From Streptomyces sp. NBC_00576 (GTDB taxonomy: Bacteria; Actinomycetota; Actinomycetes; Streptomycetales; Streptomycetaceae): a stretch of 64,000 nucleotides of DNA. Below, piece by piece: positions 1 to 8,245 of this stretch (position 1 is its first letter; each line of letters begins with the position of its first letter). Both the position numbers and the translations under genes were made by a program. The notes beneath the pieces were generated by a model. It did not search any database and had not been told where the DNA came from. It saw only the letters and a program-made list of their open reading frames with translations. Location of the stretch: NCBI RefSeq assembly GCF_036345175.1, contig NZ_CP107780.1:10292001-10356000 (forward strand), in the 5' to 3' direction.

Positions 1-362
1 AACTCGGCGCCGGTCAGCACGCCCAGAGGAAGAGACACAATGGAAACGGCCGTGGTGAGGGCGAAGACCAGCATGGGGCGTCGTTCCCGCCACAGCAGCG
101 GGATGCAGAAGGCGAGGATGATCGGCAGCTGGGGGTCGCTCACGTTGTGGGGATTGGTGTAGGCGTCGCTGCCGACCGCGAAGCAGAACACCGGGATCCC
201 CCACCGACGGGCCCAGGGCCGGGCCCGGTCGGCCCGCCGCCACGAGGCGAGCCGGGAGATGACCGACACGATCACCCGCTGCTCGGGATCGCTCGTCAGG
301 GCCTGAAGGAACTGGCGCTCGTCCGGGCGTGGTCCGGGAGCGGGGGCGCTCGGTGCGGTCAC
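1..362 (-). CDS. Sensor histidine kinase, N-terminal part (runs off left edge)
   Basis: The reverse strand encodes about 120 residues from a GTG at 362 and the frame is open to base 1. After a short proline-rich start, a positively charged stretch (SWRRADRARPWARRWG) leads into hydrophobic segments around the motif PLLWRERRPMLVFALTT. That layout is typical of the membrane-sensing N-terminus of actinobacterial NarL-type histidine kinases. No catalytic part is in the window, so the assignment rests on the N-terminus only. The start is uncertain because no clear ribosome-binding site precedes the GTG, and a TTG lies seven codons upstream. It lies 140 bases downstream of the MMPL transporter on the same strand, so co-transcription is possible. 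Confidence 0.5.
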   Translation of the reverse strand, partial: MTAPSAPAPGPRPDERQFLQALTSDPEQRVIVSVISRLASWRRADRARPWARRWGIPVFCFAVGSDAYTNPHNVSDPQLPIILAFCIPLLWRERRPMLVFALTTAVSIVSLPLGVLTGAE

Positions 363-501
363 GGGGGAGGCCCTTCGCAATGTCGGGCCGCCCGTCGGCC
401 CCGGGGGATCGGGCCGACGGGCGGGGCAGGGGATACGGCCGGGGAGAGTCGGCCGTCACGTCAGGAGCCGTGCGGGTAGCTGGTGCTGCGGCTCGCTCTC
501 G

Positions 502-2982
502 TCAACTCCTGCGGATCGGGTTCTTCAGCAGCTTCCTGCGGACCGGTGTCTCCGACTCCGTCGTGTCGGCGGGGACGGTGGTGTCGCCGCCCCGCGCGAG
601 GCGCTGCTTGAGCCTGGACAGTCCTCGTGTCTTCCCGGGGGCCTGCTGGGCAGGTGCCGGCGCGGCCGTGTCGTCGGAAGCGCGGACGCCGGTGAAGGCG
701 TGGGGGACGCTGTGCCCGTCCGAGCCCGCGTGGACCCCGGCGGCGACCCCGGCGGCGACCCCGGCGGGCACGGGCACGGGTTCAGGCGCGGAGTCCGTCT
801 GCTCGGCTTCCTGCTCGGCTTCGAGCGCGTGGCGCAGTTTCTCGCCCTCGACGTCCACGTCGGGCAGGATCCGGTCCAGCCACTGCGGCAGGGCCCAGGA
901 GCGGTGGCCGAGCAGGGCCATCACCGCCGGGACGACGGTCATCCGGACGACGAAGGCGTCGATGAACACGGCGGCGGCGAGCCCCAGGCCGATCGACTTG
1001 ATCAGAGCGGCGTCGTCGAGGAGGAATCCGGAGAAGACGGAGACCATGATGACCGCGGCGGCGGTGACCACCCGGCCGCTGTGCCGGAATCCCTCGACTA
1101 TGGCCTGGGTGGGTTCGGCGCCGTGGACGTACTCCTCCCGCATACGGGAGACGAGGAAGACCTCGTAGTCCATGGCGAGTCCGAACACGACGCCGATCAG
1201 CAGGATGGGCAGCAGGCTGACGATGGGTCCGGTCTGGTCGACGCCGAAGACGTCCTTGAGCCAGCCCCACTGGAAGACCGCGACCAGGACCCCGAGGGTC
1301 GAGACCACGCTGAGCAGGAAGCCCAGGGCGGCCTTGAGCGGGATGACGATCGACCGGAAGACCAGTAGGAGCAGGATCAGGGCCAGGCCGACGACGATGG
1401 CCAGGTAGGGGATGAGGGCGTCGGAGAGCTTGGTGCTGACGTCGATGTTGACGGCGGTCAGGCCGGTGACCATCAGGTCGGCGCCGGACTCCTGGTGCAG
1501 GGCGGTGCCGTGGGCGCGGATCTCGCCCACGAGGTCCTTGGTGGCCTCACTGGTCGGGGCGCTCCTGGGGACGGCGCCGAGCAGGGCCACGTCGCCGGCC
1601 TGGTTGAAGGAGGGGGGACGGACGGCCGCGACATCGTCCAGCTTGCTCAGCATGGTGTACGCGTCCTGGGCGGCTGCCTTGGGATCGTCGCTGTTCCGGG
1701 CGTCGACGACCACGGTGAGCGGTCCGTTGAAGCCCGGCCCGAAGCCCTTGCTGAGGGTGTCGTAGGCGATGCGCTGGGTGGTGCCGGGGGGCTTTCCGGA
1801 GTCGTCGTTCAGGGCCATCTCCAGGGACATCGCGGGGATGGCCAGCAGGGCCAGGCCGGCCACCGAGACCGCGAGCACCTTGACCGGGTTGCGGGTGACG
1901 AACTTCGCCCAGCGCACGCCCATCGACTCGCCCTCGCCGCGCTCCAGCGCCTTCATACGGCGGGTGAGCAGCGTGCCCTTCATGATCCGCATACCGGCGA
2001 AGCCGAGGACTGCGGGCAGCAAGGTCAGCGCGATGATCACGGCGACGGCGACGGCGAAGGCGGAGGCCAGGCCCATGGAGGTGAGCATGCCGATGCCGAT
2101 GACGCTCAGGCCGCTCAGCGCGACGATCACGGTCAGGCCGGCGAAGACGACCGCCGAGCCGGCGGTGCCCAGGGCACGTCCGCATGCTTCCTCGGGTTCA
2201 TGGCCGTCGCGGATCTCGTTGCGGTAGCGGGAGACGATGAACAGGGCGTAGTCGATGGCGACGGCCAGGCCCAGCATCAGTGCCAGGGTCGTGGAGGACG
2301 AGGCCAGGTCGAAGAAATGCGTGGCGAGCGTGACCGACAGGACGGCCGCGGCCACCCCGAGGATCGCGGTGAGCAGGGGAAGTCCGGCCGCGATCATCGA
2401 GCCGAAGGTGATCACCAGGACGACGGCGGCGACCCCTACGCCGATCAGCTCGGCCGCCTTGCTCGTGGCCTTGTCCTTGACGGCGTTGCCGCCCAGGCTC
2501 ACTTTCAGGCCGGCCTTCTCGCCCTGGGCGACGACCTCGGTCTGGACGGTGTGGGCCGCGCCGCTGACGTCGGCCTGGGCGACCTTGTAGGACACCTGGG
2601 TGTAGGCGATGCTGCCGGACTTGCTGACCAGGCCGCTGGTGAAGGGGTCGGTGACGCCCGACACCTGCGGCGACTTCTCCAGCTTCGCCACCAGGGCCTC
2701 GACCTCGGCCTTGTTGGCGGCGGAGGTGAGCTTCTGCCCGCTGGGCGCCTCGAACACCACACGCGCGGTGGCGCCGTCGGCGGAGGCCTGCGGGAACTCC
2801 TTCTGCAGCAGGTCGATCGCCCGCTGCGATTGCGTGCCCGGAACGCTCAGAGCCCCGGCGGAGGTGCCGGGCGCACTCATGGCGCCGATGCCGATGGCGG
2901 CCAGGACGGCGACCCACAGCATCACGATGATGCGTCGTCGCCGAAACGACAGTCGGCCGAGCCGATAGAGGAAGGTGGCCAC
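502..2982 (-). CDS. MMPL-family (RND-like) membrane transporter
   Basis: Predicted inner-membrane exporter of the MMPL family, about 826 residues, the usual length. It has two homologous halves: an N-terminal membrane helix (IIVMLWVAVLAAIGIGAM), a large extracytoplasmic loop, then a helix bundle with the motif AIDYALFIVSRYR. The second half repeats this with a loop and AMDYEVFLVSRMREEY. These Asp-Tyr motifs are the proton-relay signatures of the family. The C-terminus ends in a cytoplasmic tail rich in Glu, Pro and Arg. A GTG at 2982 is chosen because GGTGGGAG lies just upstream of it; an ATG at 3012 would add ten residues but lacks a site. Actinobacterial MMPL proteins move lipids or small toxic molecules; the substrate here is unknown. 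Confidence 0.9.
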   Translation of the reverse strand: MATFLYRLGRLSFRRRRIIVMLWVAVLAAIGIGAMSAPGTSAGALSVPGTQSQRAIDLLQKEFPQASADGATARVVFEAPSGQKLTSAANKAEVEALVAKLEKSPQVSGVTDPFTSGLVSKSGSIAYTQVSYKVAQADVSGAAHTVQTEVVAQGEKAGLKVSLGGNAVKDKATSKAAELIGVGVAAVVLVITFGSMIAAGLPLLTAILGVAAAVLSVTLATHFFDLASSSTTLALMLGLAVAIDYALFIVSRYRNEIRDGHEPEEACGRALGTAGSAVVFAGLTVIVALSGLSVIGIGMLTSMGLASAFAVAVAVIIALTLLPAVLGFAGMRIMKGTLLTRRMKALERGEGESMGVRWAKFVTRNPVKVLAVSVAGLALLAIPAMSLEMALNDDSGKPPGTTQRIAYDTLSKGFGPGFNGPLTVVVDARNSDDPKAAAQDAYTMLSKLDDVAAVRPPSFNQAGDVALLGAVPRSAPTSEATKDLVGEIRAHGTALHQESGADLMVTGLTAVNIDVSTKLSDALIPYLAIVVGLALILLLLVFRSIVIPLKAALGFLLSVVSTLGVLVAVFQWGWLKDVFGVDQTGPIVSLLPILLIGVVFGLAMDYEVFLVSRMREEYVHGAEPTQAIVEGFRHSGRVVTAAAVIMVSVFSGFLLDDAALIKSIGLGLAAAVFIDAFVVRMTVVPAVMALLGHRSWALPQWLDRILPDVDVEGEKLRHALEAEQEAEQTDSAPEPVPVPAGVAAGVAAGVHAGSDGHSVPHAFTGVRASDDTAAPAPAQQAPGKTRGLSRLKQRLARGGDTTVPADTTESETPVRRKLLKNPIRRS

Positions 2983-3246
2983 GGAATTACTCCCACCAGG
3001 AGAAGAGATCATTGGGCGAGCCGGGCCTGACTGACCCGCGATCTCAACCTAGGAGCGGTACCGGGCGACCATCACGTACCGCGGAACCGAATCAGCCGGA
3101 GCCCGTTAGTACCGCAGTACTACGCCCTGTCCTCCTCAAAGCCCGTCGGCTTCTGGACATCGCCACCCAGCTGCTCGACCCGATCACCGAGGAGCGGGGA
3201 CCGGTCACTTCGCCGCCAACTTCGCCGACGTGGCCGTGGACGCCCC

Positions 3247-3504
3247 GGCCGCTACGTCCGTACGCTCGACGATCCGACGGAGTTCGCCTTCCGCTTTCTC
3301 ACCCGCAGCATCCCGCGCGGCAAACTCGCCGGGCGTGACGCGGCGTATGTGGACCGGGCTGACGGATGGTGGCGGCAACACCACGAGGCACCGCTCTTGG
3401 AGACACCTTTCCGTAGCGGGCCGTTCCGGCTGCCCTTGCGCCGGGTGACCGCGAGCGACGACCTTCTGAACGGTGTTGGTCCCCGGCCACATAGCTCGTG
3501 TTGA
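3247..3504 (+). pseudogene. Unidentified gene remnant
   Basis: An open + strand frame without a proper start gives a protein-like peptide with charged and hydrophobic residues in normal proportions (for example RYVRTLDDPTEFAFRFLTR and DGWWRQHHEAPLLETPF), ending at a TGA at 3502. Just upstream, other frames hold short protein-like pieces, which suggests frameshifts. I do not recognise the family. It sits between the divergent MMPL and TetR genes, in the only stretch longer than 300 bases there. Calling it a decayed gene is inference. Confidence 0.3.
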
Positions 3505-3514
3505 GGATTCCGGG

Positions 3515-4081
3515 TCACGGCCCGTGTGGTGCAGTCAGGGCGTTGTGGGTCGACTCCAGGATCTTCTCCGACAGCTCCGTGCCCGCCGTGGCCCGGGCAA
3601 GCAGGATCGCACCGACCAGGGTCGCCACCATGGGAAGGCCGTCGTTGGCGTCGGTAGACAGCCACGAGGCGAATTCCTCGACTCCGGCTGCGTACGTTTC
3701 GCGTACCTCCCCGGCTGTGGGTTCGCGAGCCATGTCCCCTGCGAATCCCGCGGTGGGACAACCGGTGCCGGGCTGGTCACGGTGCTCGGCCGACAGGTAG
3801 AAGTCGACTAGGGCGCCGCGCGCGGTGTCGTGATCGCCGTGGGTCGTGTCGAACCCCGCCAGGAGTACGTCGAGGTCCCCGAAAGCGGCTTGAGCCGCCT
3901 CGGTGATCAGGGCCTCCTTGGAGGGGAACTGCTTGTAGAAGCCGCCCGTCGTCAGCCCGATGGACTTCATCAGATCGGCGACGCTGATGCCGTTCACGCC
4001 GCGCTCCCGGAAGAGCTGGGAGGCTGCGGCGACCGCGCGCTTTCGGTTCTCGAGCGCTTGTGCTTGCGAAACGCGACTCAT
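3515..4081 (-). CDS. TetR-family transcriptional regulator
   Basis: A 188-residue DNA-binding repressor of the TetR/AcrR type. The N-terminal helix-turn-helix spans about residues 30-55 (VADLMKSIGLTTGGFYKQFPSKEALI), with the usual GGFYKQFPSKEAL recognition and positioning signature. The remainder is the ligand-binding and dimerisation domain, with the GTGCPTAGF motif common in regulators of redox genes. It is transcribed away from the SDR gene. A palindromic site (arms GATAG and CTATC) lies just before its start, so autoregulation is likely. The SDR promoter contains similar TAGAT half-sites, so the SDR and possibly the Old Yellow Enzyme downstream are plausible targets. Confidence 0.9.
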   Translation of the reverse strand: MSRVSQAQALENRKRAVAAASQLFRERGVNGISVADLMKSIGLTTGGFYKQFPSKEALITEAAQAAFGDLDVLLAGFDTTHGDHDTARGALVDFYLSAEHRDQPGTGCPTAGFAGDMAREPTAGEVRETYAAGVEEFASWLSTDANDGLPMVATLVGAILLARATAGTELSEKILESTHNALTAPHGP

Positions 4082-4096
4082 CAGTCACCTGCCCAC

Positions 4097-4122
4097 GTTA
4101 GATAGTAAAGTGCATCTATCAT
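4097..4122. promoter_or_regulatory. Putative TetR operator (autoregulation)
   Basis: GATAG at 4101 and CTATC at 4116 form an inverted repeat with a ten-base spacer, 20 bases upstream of the TetR start, in an AT-rich island inside very GC-rich DNA. That spacing is typical for a TetR dimer. The functional role is inferred. Confidence 0.5.
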
Positions 4123-4129
4123 ATGCGAA

Positions 4130-4518
4130 GTGTCGGGCCGCCTGCCGCAGCGCTCCGCACGGCTCTTTCTTCCTGTCGCAAGGTGGGACTCATGGGCCGG
4201 CTGGTGGGCCCGCATCCGCACCGGAAGCTGCTTCTGGCCTCTGTTCGGAGGTGCGGCTGCGAGAAGACGTCGATGCGCATTTCATGGATAGCTGCTGACG
4301 AGGCCCGCTCATCACCTTTGGCGACAAGTGGGCCCCTCTCTGTGCGCCAGAGCCTGTGTGCGGCAAGTCGAGGGGCTGTCGAGCCGGAGGCCGCACTGCC
4401 CGCCCTCGCGTGGCCTGACGAGGCTCCATCCGAACCTGATCGGCCGCCGACCCTGTAGCCCGGGGGTGCGTCGAGCAGCCTCCGGTCGCGGGTGGTGGCT
4501 GACGGTGGCGAAGAGCTG
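4130..4518. other. Intergenic, no gene recognised
   Basis: Several overlapping open frames cross this stretch, but none has a convincing start, ribosome-binding site or recognisable protein pattern. Nothing else was identified before the SDR promoter. Confidence 0.5.
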
Positions 4519-4556
4519 TTGACTGGACGGCTTTAGATATCTATCGTAATCTAAAG
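4519..4556 (+). promoter_or_regulatory. SDR promoter overlapped by an operator palindrome
   Basis: TTGACT at 4519 and TATCGT at 4542 are separated by 17 bases, a good vegetative promoter. The -10 region lies inside a perfect inverted repeat with arms CTTTAGAT (4531) and ATCTAAAG (4549) and a ten-base centre. A repressor bound there would block transcription. The half-site TAGAT also occurs in the operator before the neighbouring TetR gene, which makes that protein the leading candidate. Confidence 0.6.
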
Positions 4557-4629
4557 CGAGGTCGACGCTTTGGCCGCCCACTCGCCCACTCATCCGCCCA
4601 CCCGGCAGACCAGAAATGAGATCCATCCC

Positions 4630-5421
4630 ATGACCACGCAGAACAAGACCGCTGTCGTCACCGGCGCGTCCGCCGGCCTGGGTTCCGCCTACGCGCAGCG
4701 GCTTGCCGACCGGGGCTACGACCTGATCCTGGTGGCGCGGAACGCTGCGCGGCTGGAGACGCTGGCGTCGGACATCCGCAGCCGCACGGGCCGCGCGGTG
4801 GACGTCGTCACCGCCGACCTCACCGATGCGGCGCAGATCTCCGTCGTCGAGGAGCGTCTGCGAACTGACGAGAGCATCGAGGTACTGATCAACAATGCCG
4901 GCGGTGCGCTGCTCACGCCGCTGACTGCCTCCGACCCCGCGGCCTACGAGGCGCTGATCAACCTCAATGTGACAGCGCTGACCAGGCTGACCATCGCGGT
5001 CCTGCCGGGGCTGACGGCCCGCGGGCACGGCACCGTGGTGAACATATCCTCTGCCATGGCTCTCAACATCCTGCCCGTCAGCGCCGTCTACAGCGGCACC
5101 AAGAGCTACGTGCTGACGTTCACCCAGGCCCTGCAGCAGGAACTCGCCGAGAGCCCTGTCACCGTGCAGGCCGTGCTGCCGGGCGCTGTCCGCACGGACC
5201 TCTGGGACGGCTCCGGCGTCGACCTCGCGACGTTTCCCGACGAGATCGTCATGAACGTGGACGACGCCGTCGACGCAGCGTTCGCCGGCCTCGACGCCGG
5301 GGAGCTCGTCACCATCTTGTCGCTGCCGGAGATCAGCGACTGGGAGTCGTTCGAGAAGGCGCGTCAGGCACTCGTCCCGAACCTGTCGCGGCGGGTTCCG
5401 GCCGATCGCTACCGCGGCTGA
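4630..5421 (+). CDS. Short-chain dehydrogenase/reductase (SDR)
   Basis: A 263-residue classical SDR, cytosolic and NAD(P)-dependent. The cofactor motif TGASAGLG is at residues 11-18, NNAG at 88-91, the catalytic Ser around 140 and the YxxxK pair at Tyr154 and Lys158 (YSGTK). The ATG at 4630 is chosen because the glycine motif then lies at the normal distance from the N-terminus; longer frames have no supporting signal. The substrate cannot be told from sequence. It follows a repressible promoter and precedes an Old Yellow Enzyme gene by 245 bases, suggesting a shared role in reducing reactive carbonyl compounds. Confidence 0.88.
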   Translation: MTTQNKTAVVTGASAGLGSAYAQRLADRGYDLILVARNAARLETLASDIRSRTGRAVDVVTADLTDAAQISVVEERLRTDESIEVLINNAGGALLTPLTASDPAAYEALINLNVTALTRLTIAVLPGLTARGHGTVVNISSAMALNILPVSAVYSGTKSYVLTFTQALQQELAESPVTVQAVLPGAVRTDLWDGSGVDLATFPDEIVMNVDDAVDAAFAGLDAGELVTILSLPEISDWESFEKARQALVPNLSRRVPADRYRG

Positions 5422-5666
5422 CCGCAGTTCCGATTCTGGTGCCGGAGCCCCTTTGCGACGACGGTACGGCTGGTGGCCGGTGCCACACACGGCAGAGGCG
5501 TCCTCCGGCGTGGGGGAGGACCGGCACGCTCGGCCTCCTCCGCTCGCCCGTACAAACAGCCCGGGCCAGGCACTGCAACTGGCGGTGGACATGGGGGCTG
5601 CTACGCGGTACCCGCGGCAGCCCGCCACCCCGCAGACCCCACTCACCCTTGAACTGAGGATCCCCC

Positions 5667-6728
5667 ATGCTCAACGCCCTGTGGAACCCGACCGTCGCCG
5701 GAGAGATCCCCCTGCCGCACCGGGTGGCCATGGCTCCCCTGACCCGGAACCGGTCCACCCCGAACGGCGCGCCGAACGAGCTGAACGCCGAGTACTACGC
5801 CCAGCGCGCCTCACACGCCCTCATCATCACCGAGGGCACCCAGCCGTCCGCCGACGGCCAGGGCTACCCGCTCACCCCGGGCATCTACACCGAGGAACAC
5901 ATCGCCGGCTGGCGCGAGGTCACCGACGCCGTACACAAGGCCGACGGACGCATCGTCATCCAGCTCATGCACGCCGGACGGATGTCCCACCCCGACAACA
6001 CCCCACACCACCGGCAGCCGGTCGCCCCTTCCCCGGTCCAGCCGGCGGGCGCCATGTTCACCGCGTCCGGCCTCCAGGAGATGCCGGTACCGCGCGAACT
6101 GTCCACCGAGGAGATCGCTGCCACGGTCGACGACTTCCGCCGCGCCGCCGCAGCCGCCATCGCGGCCGGCGCCGACGGCGTCGAGATACACGGAGCCAAC
6201 GGCTACCTCCTGCACCAGTTCCTCGCCACCAACACCAACCAGCGCACCGACAGTTACGGCGGCTCCCTCGACAACCGCATCCGTTTCGCCGTCGAGGTCG
6301 CCACCGCCGTGGCCGACGAGATCGGCGCCAGCCGCACCGGCCTCCGGATCTCCCCCGCCAACCCCTTCAACGACATCGCCGAGAGCGACACCCACGAGCT
6401 CTACCCCGCCCTCGTACGCGCCCTCGCCCCCCTCAACCTCGCCTACCTCCACATCGCCCACGGCGGCGACGACGAACTCCTGCACACCCTCCGCAAGCTC
6501 TGGCCCACCACACTGATCCTCAACCGGGCCGGCACCGACATCCCCACTCGCGCCAAGGACGTCGAAAACGGCCTGGCCGACGTCATCACCGTCGGCACCA
6601 TGGCCCTCGCCAACCCCGACCTCGTCGAGCGCATACGCACCGGCACACCCCTGAACACCCCCGACCCCGACACCTTCTACGGCGGCGGCGCAACCGGCTA
6701 CACCGACTACCCCACCCACACCGCCTGA
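5667..6728 (+). CDS. Old Yellow Enzyme-family alkene reductase
   Basis: A 353-residue FMN-dependent, NADPH-using reductase of activated C=C bonds (enones, nitro-olefins), full length for the NemA/OYE group. Visible signatures are the N-terminal LxNRxxMAPLTRNR-type strand (residues 13-30), the substrate-activating HGANGY (His175, Asn178, Tyr180) and the GGSLDNR FMN/phosphate loop near 198-204. The C-terminus shows the VGTMALANPDLVERI pattern of the TIM barrel end. It is probably transcribed with or after the SDR. A decayed copy of its last 38 codons is found at 44112-44228, so this gene family has been duplicated within the window. Confidence 0.92.
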   Translation: MLNALWNPTVAGEIPLPHRVAMAPLTRNRSTPNGAPNELNAEYYAQRASHALIITEGTQPSADGQGYPLTPGIYTEEHIAGWREVTDAVHKADGRIVIQLMHAGRMSHPDNTPHHRQPVAPSPVQPAGAMFTASGLQEMPVPRELSTEEIAATVDDFRRAAAAAIAAGADGVEIHGANGYLLHQFLATNTNQRTDSYGGSLDNRIRFAVEVATAVADEIGASRTGLRISPANPFNDIAESDTHELYPALVRALAPLNLAYLHIAHGGDDELLHTLRKLWPTTLILNRAGTDIPTRAKDVENGLADVITVGTMALANPDLVERIRTGTPLNTPDPDTFYGGGATGYTDYPTHTA

Positions 6729-6740
6729 CAAACCCTGGCG

Positions 6741-6764
6741 ATACCGGTCCTGGCGGACCGGTAT
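6741..6764 (+). terminator. Stem-loop after the OYE gene
   Basis: ATACCGGTCC and GGACCGGTAT form a perfect ten-base-pair stem with a TGGC loop, 12 bases after the OYE stop codon. A T-rich tail is absent, as is usual in Streptomyces. Confidence 0.6.
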
Positions 6765-6790
6765 GCCCCAATGGCCCCGTCGAGATACCA

Positions 6791-7325
6791 CGTGTCTGAG
6801 CACGCTGCTGTTGAACTGAGCCCGGAAGCGACCGCGTTCGCCGAAATGGCTGGCCGCAGGGGCGGAGCCCCCGTCCGAGGTGGATGCGGCGCGCATCCAG
6901 GCGGAGCAGGTCCATCTCGCGGCCCGGGAGCCGGAAGGCGTCACCTACCGGGAGGTGGACGCGGGTGGCGTGCTGGGAATCTGGTGCGAACCCGTCGACG
7001 CCAACACCGACTACGTCCTCCTGCACACTCACGCCGGGGGCTCCGTGCTGGCGTCGGCACACGTCGACCGGAAGCTCGCGGGCCATATCGCCAAGGCCGC
7101 CGGGGCCCCGGTACTGGTCCTGGACTTCCGGCGGGCGCCGGAACACAAGTACCCGGCTCAGGTCGACGACGCGGAAGCGGCCTTCAACTGGCTGCTCTCC
7201 GAAGGGTATGAGCCCGGAAACATCATCACGATCGGCCACTCGATCGGCGGGTTCATCGCCGTCGCCCTGGCGCTTCGTCTCCGCGACCGAAGCAGCCCCT
7301 GCCCGGAGCCATCGTGTCGATCTCC
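6791..7325 (+). pseudogene. Alpha/beta hydrolase (HSL-type esterase), 5' half, interrupted by IS21
   Basis: The frame starting GTG at 6791 (VSEHAAVELSPEATAFAE) shifts after about 6845 by one extra base into the frame containing WLAAGAEPP and DAARIQAEQ. That frame continues through the oxyanion-hole region (LLHTHAGGSV) and the nucleophile motif GHSIGG. A second shift near 7290 restores LPGAIVSIS. The coding homology then stops at ATCTCC (7320-7325), exactly where the IS21 left end begins. The matching 3' half lies at 14790. As it stands the product lacks the catalytic Asp and His, so it is inactive. A GTG at 6880 could still express the middle part. Confidence 0.75.
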
Positions 7326-7492
7326 TGGTTTTGTACGTGGGGGGAGCTGACACCGCTTGTTGCTCAGAGCGGGGAACGCCCGGTTTTCCCGGAGGGCAGT
7401 GTTGTTGAGTTCTGGCAACACCAGGGGGCTTGCGGTGGGAGCCTGGGGGTGCTCTGTGGGATGAGGGTGCGATGGCACCACCGAAGTCCTAG

Positions 7493-8224
7493 GTTGATCT
7501 GTACGCGGCGATCCGCCGTGATGCCAGGGCGGGGATGTCCCACCGGGCTTTGATGCGCGAGCACGGTGTCGGATTCCGCACGGTCAAAGCGGCGTTGGAG
7601 TCGGTGTGGCCGGAGCCCCGGAAGAGACCGCGGCCCCGGGGAACACGGCTGGATGCGTACAAGCCGTTGATCGACCAGATGCTGCGGGTTGACCTGGACG
7701 CCCCGCGCAAGCAGCGGCACACCGTCAAGCGGATCTTCGACCGGCTGGTCGACGAGCACGCGGCGCAGGGGGTGACCTATCCGATGGTCCGGGCCTATGT
7801 CGCCGAGAGGCGTCCACAGATCAAGGTTGAGGCGGGCCGCGGACCGGTGAACGCGTTCATTCCGCAGACCTACCGGCCCGGGGCGGAGGCGGAGGTCGAC
7901 TTCGGGGACATGAAGGTACGCCTGGCCGGAGAGCTGGTCACCTGCTACCTGTTCGCGATGCGGCTGTGCTACTCGGGCAAGGCGGTGCACCGCGTCTTCG
8001 CCTCCTGCGGCCAGGAGGCGTTCCTGGAGGGCCACGTCCACGCTCTCAGCGTGCTGGGCGGCGTCCCGACGGGCAAGGTCCGCTACGACAACCTCAAGGC
8101 CGCGGTCGCCCGGGTGCTGGGCTCGCGCGCGAGGGCGGAGAACGAGCGATGGACCGCGTTCCGCTCGCATTACGCCATCGAGGCCGCGTACTGCCTGCCC
8201 GGCATCGAGGGTGCCCATGAGAAA
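7493..8224 (+). pseudogene. istA: IS21 transposase IstA, N-terminal part (disrupted)
   Basis: The N-terminal 244 codons of the DDE transposase of IS21. Homology begins at VDLYAAIRRDARAG, where the expected start codon reads GTT, so the original start may be lost; the ATG at 7535 is the next option. The helix-turn-helix (SHRALMREHGVGFRTVKAAL) is followed by the catalytic core with EVDFGD (first Asp). The second Asp region (GKVRYDNLKAAVARVLG) follows. The frame is cut after GAHEK at the AAA of 8222-8224 by the serine-recombinase element and resumes at 11645. Confidence 0.85.
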
Positions 8225-8245
8225 CCTCTGTCATCACACTGCACC

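Noticed and set aside
4312..5646. A 444-codon minus-strand frame opposite the SDR
   Set aside because: Antisense shadow of the SDR gene.
7314..7553. A 79-codon frame crossing the IS21 left end
   Set aside because: It joins the end of the esterase fragment to IS end sequence by chance; no start signal or protein pattern.
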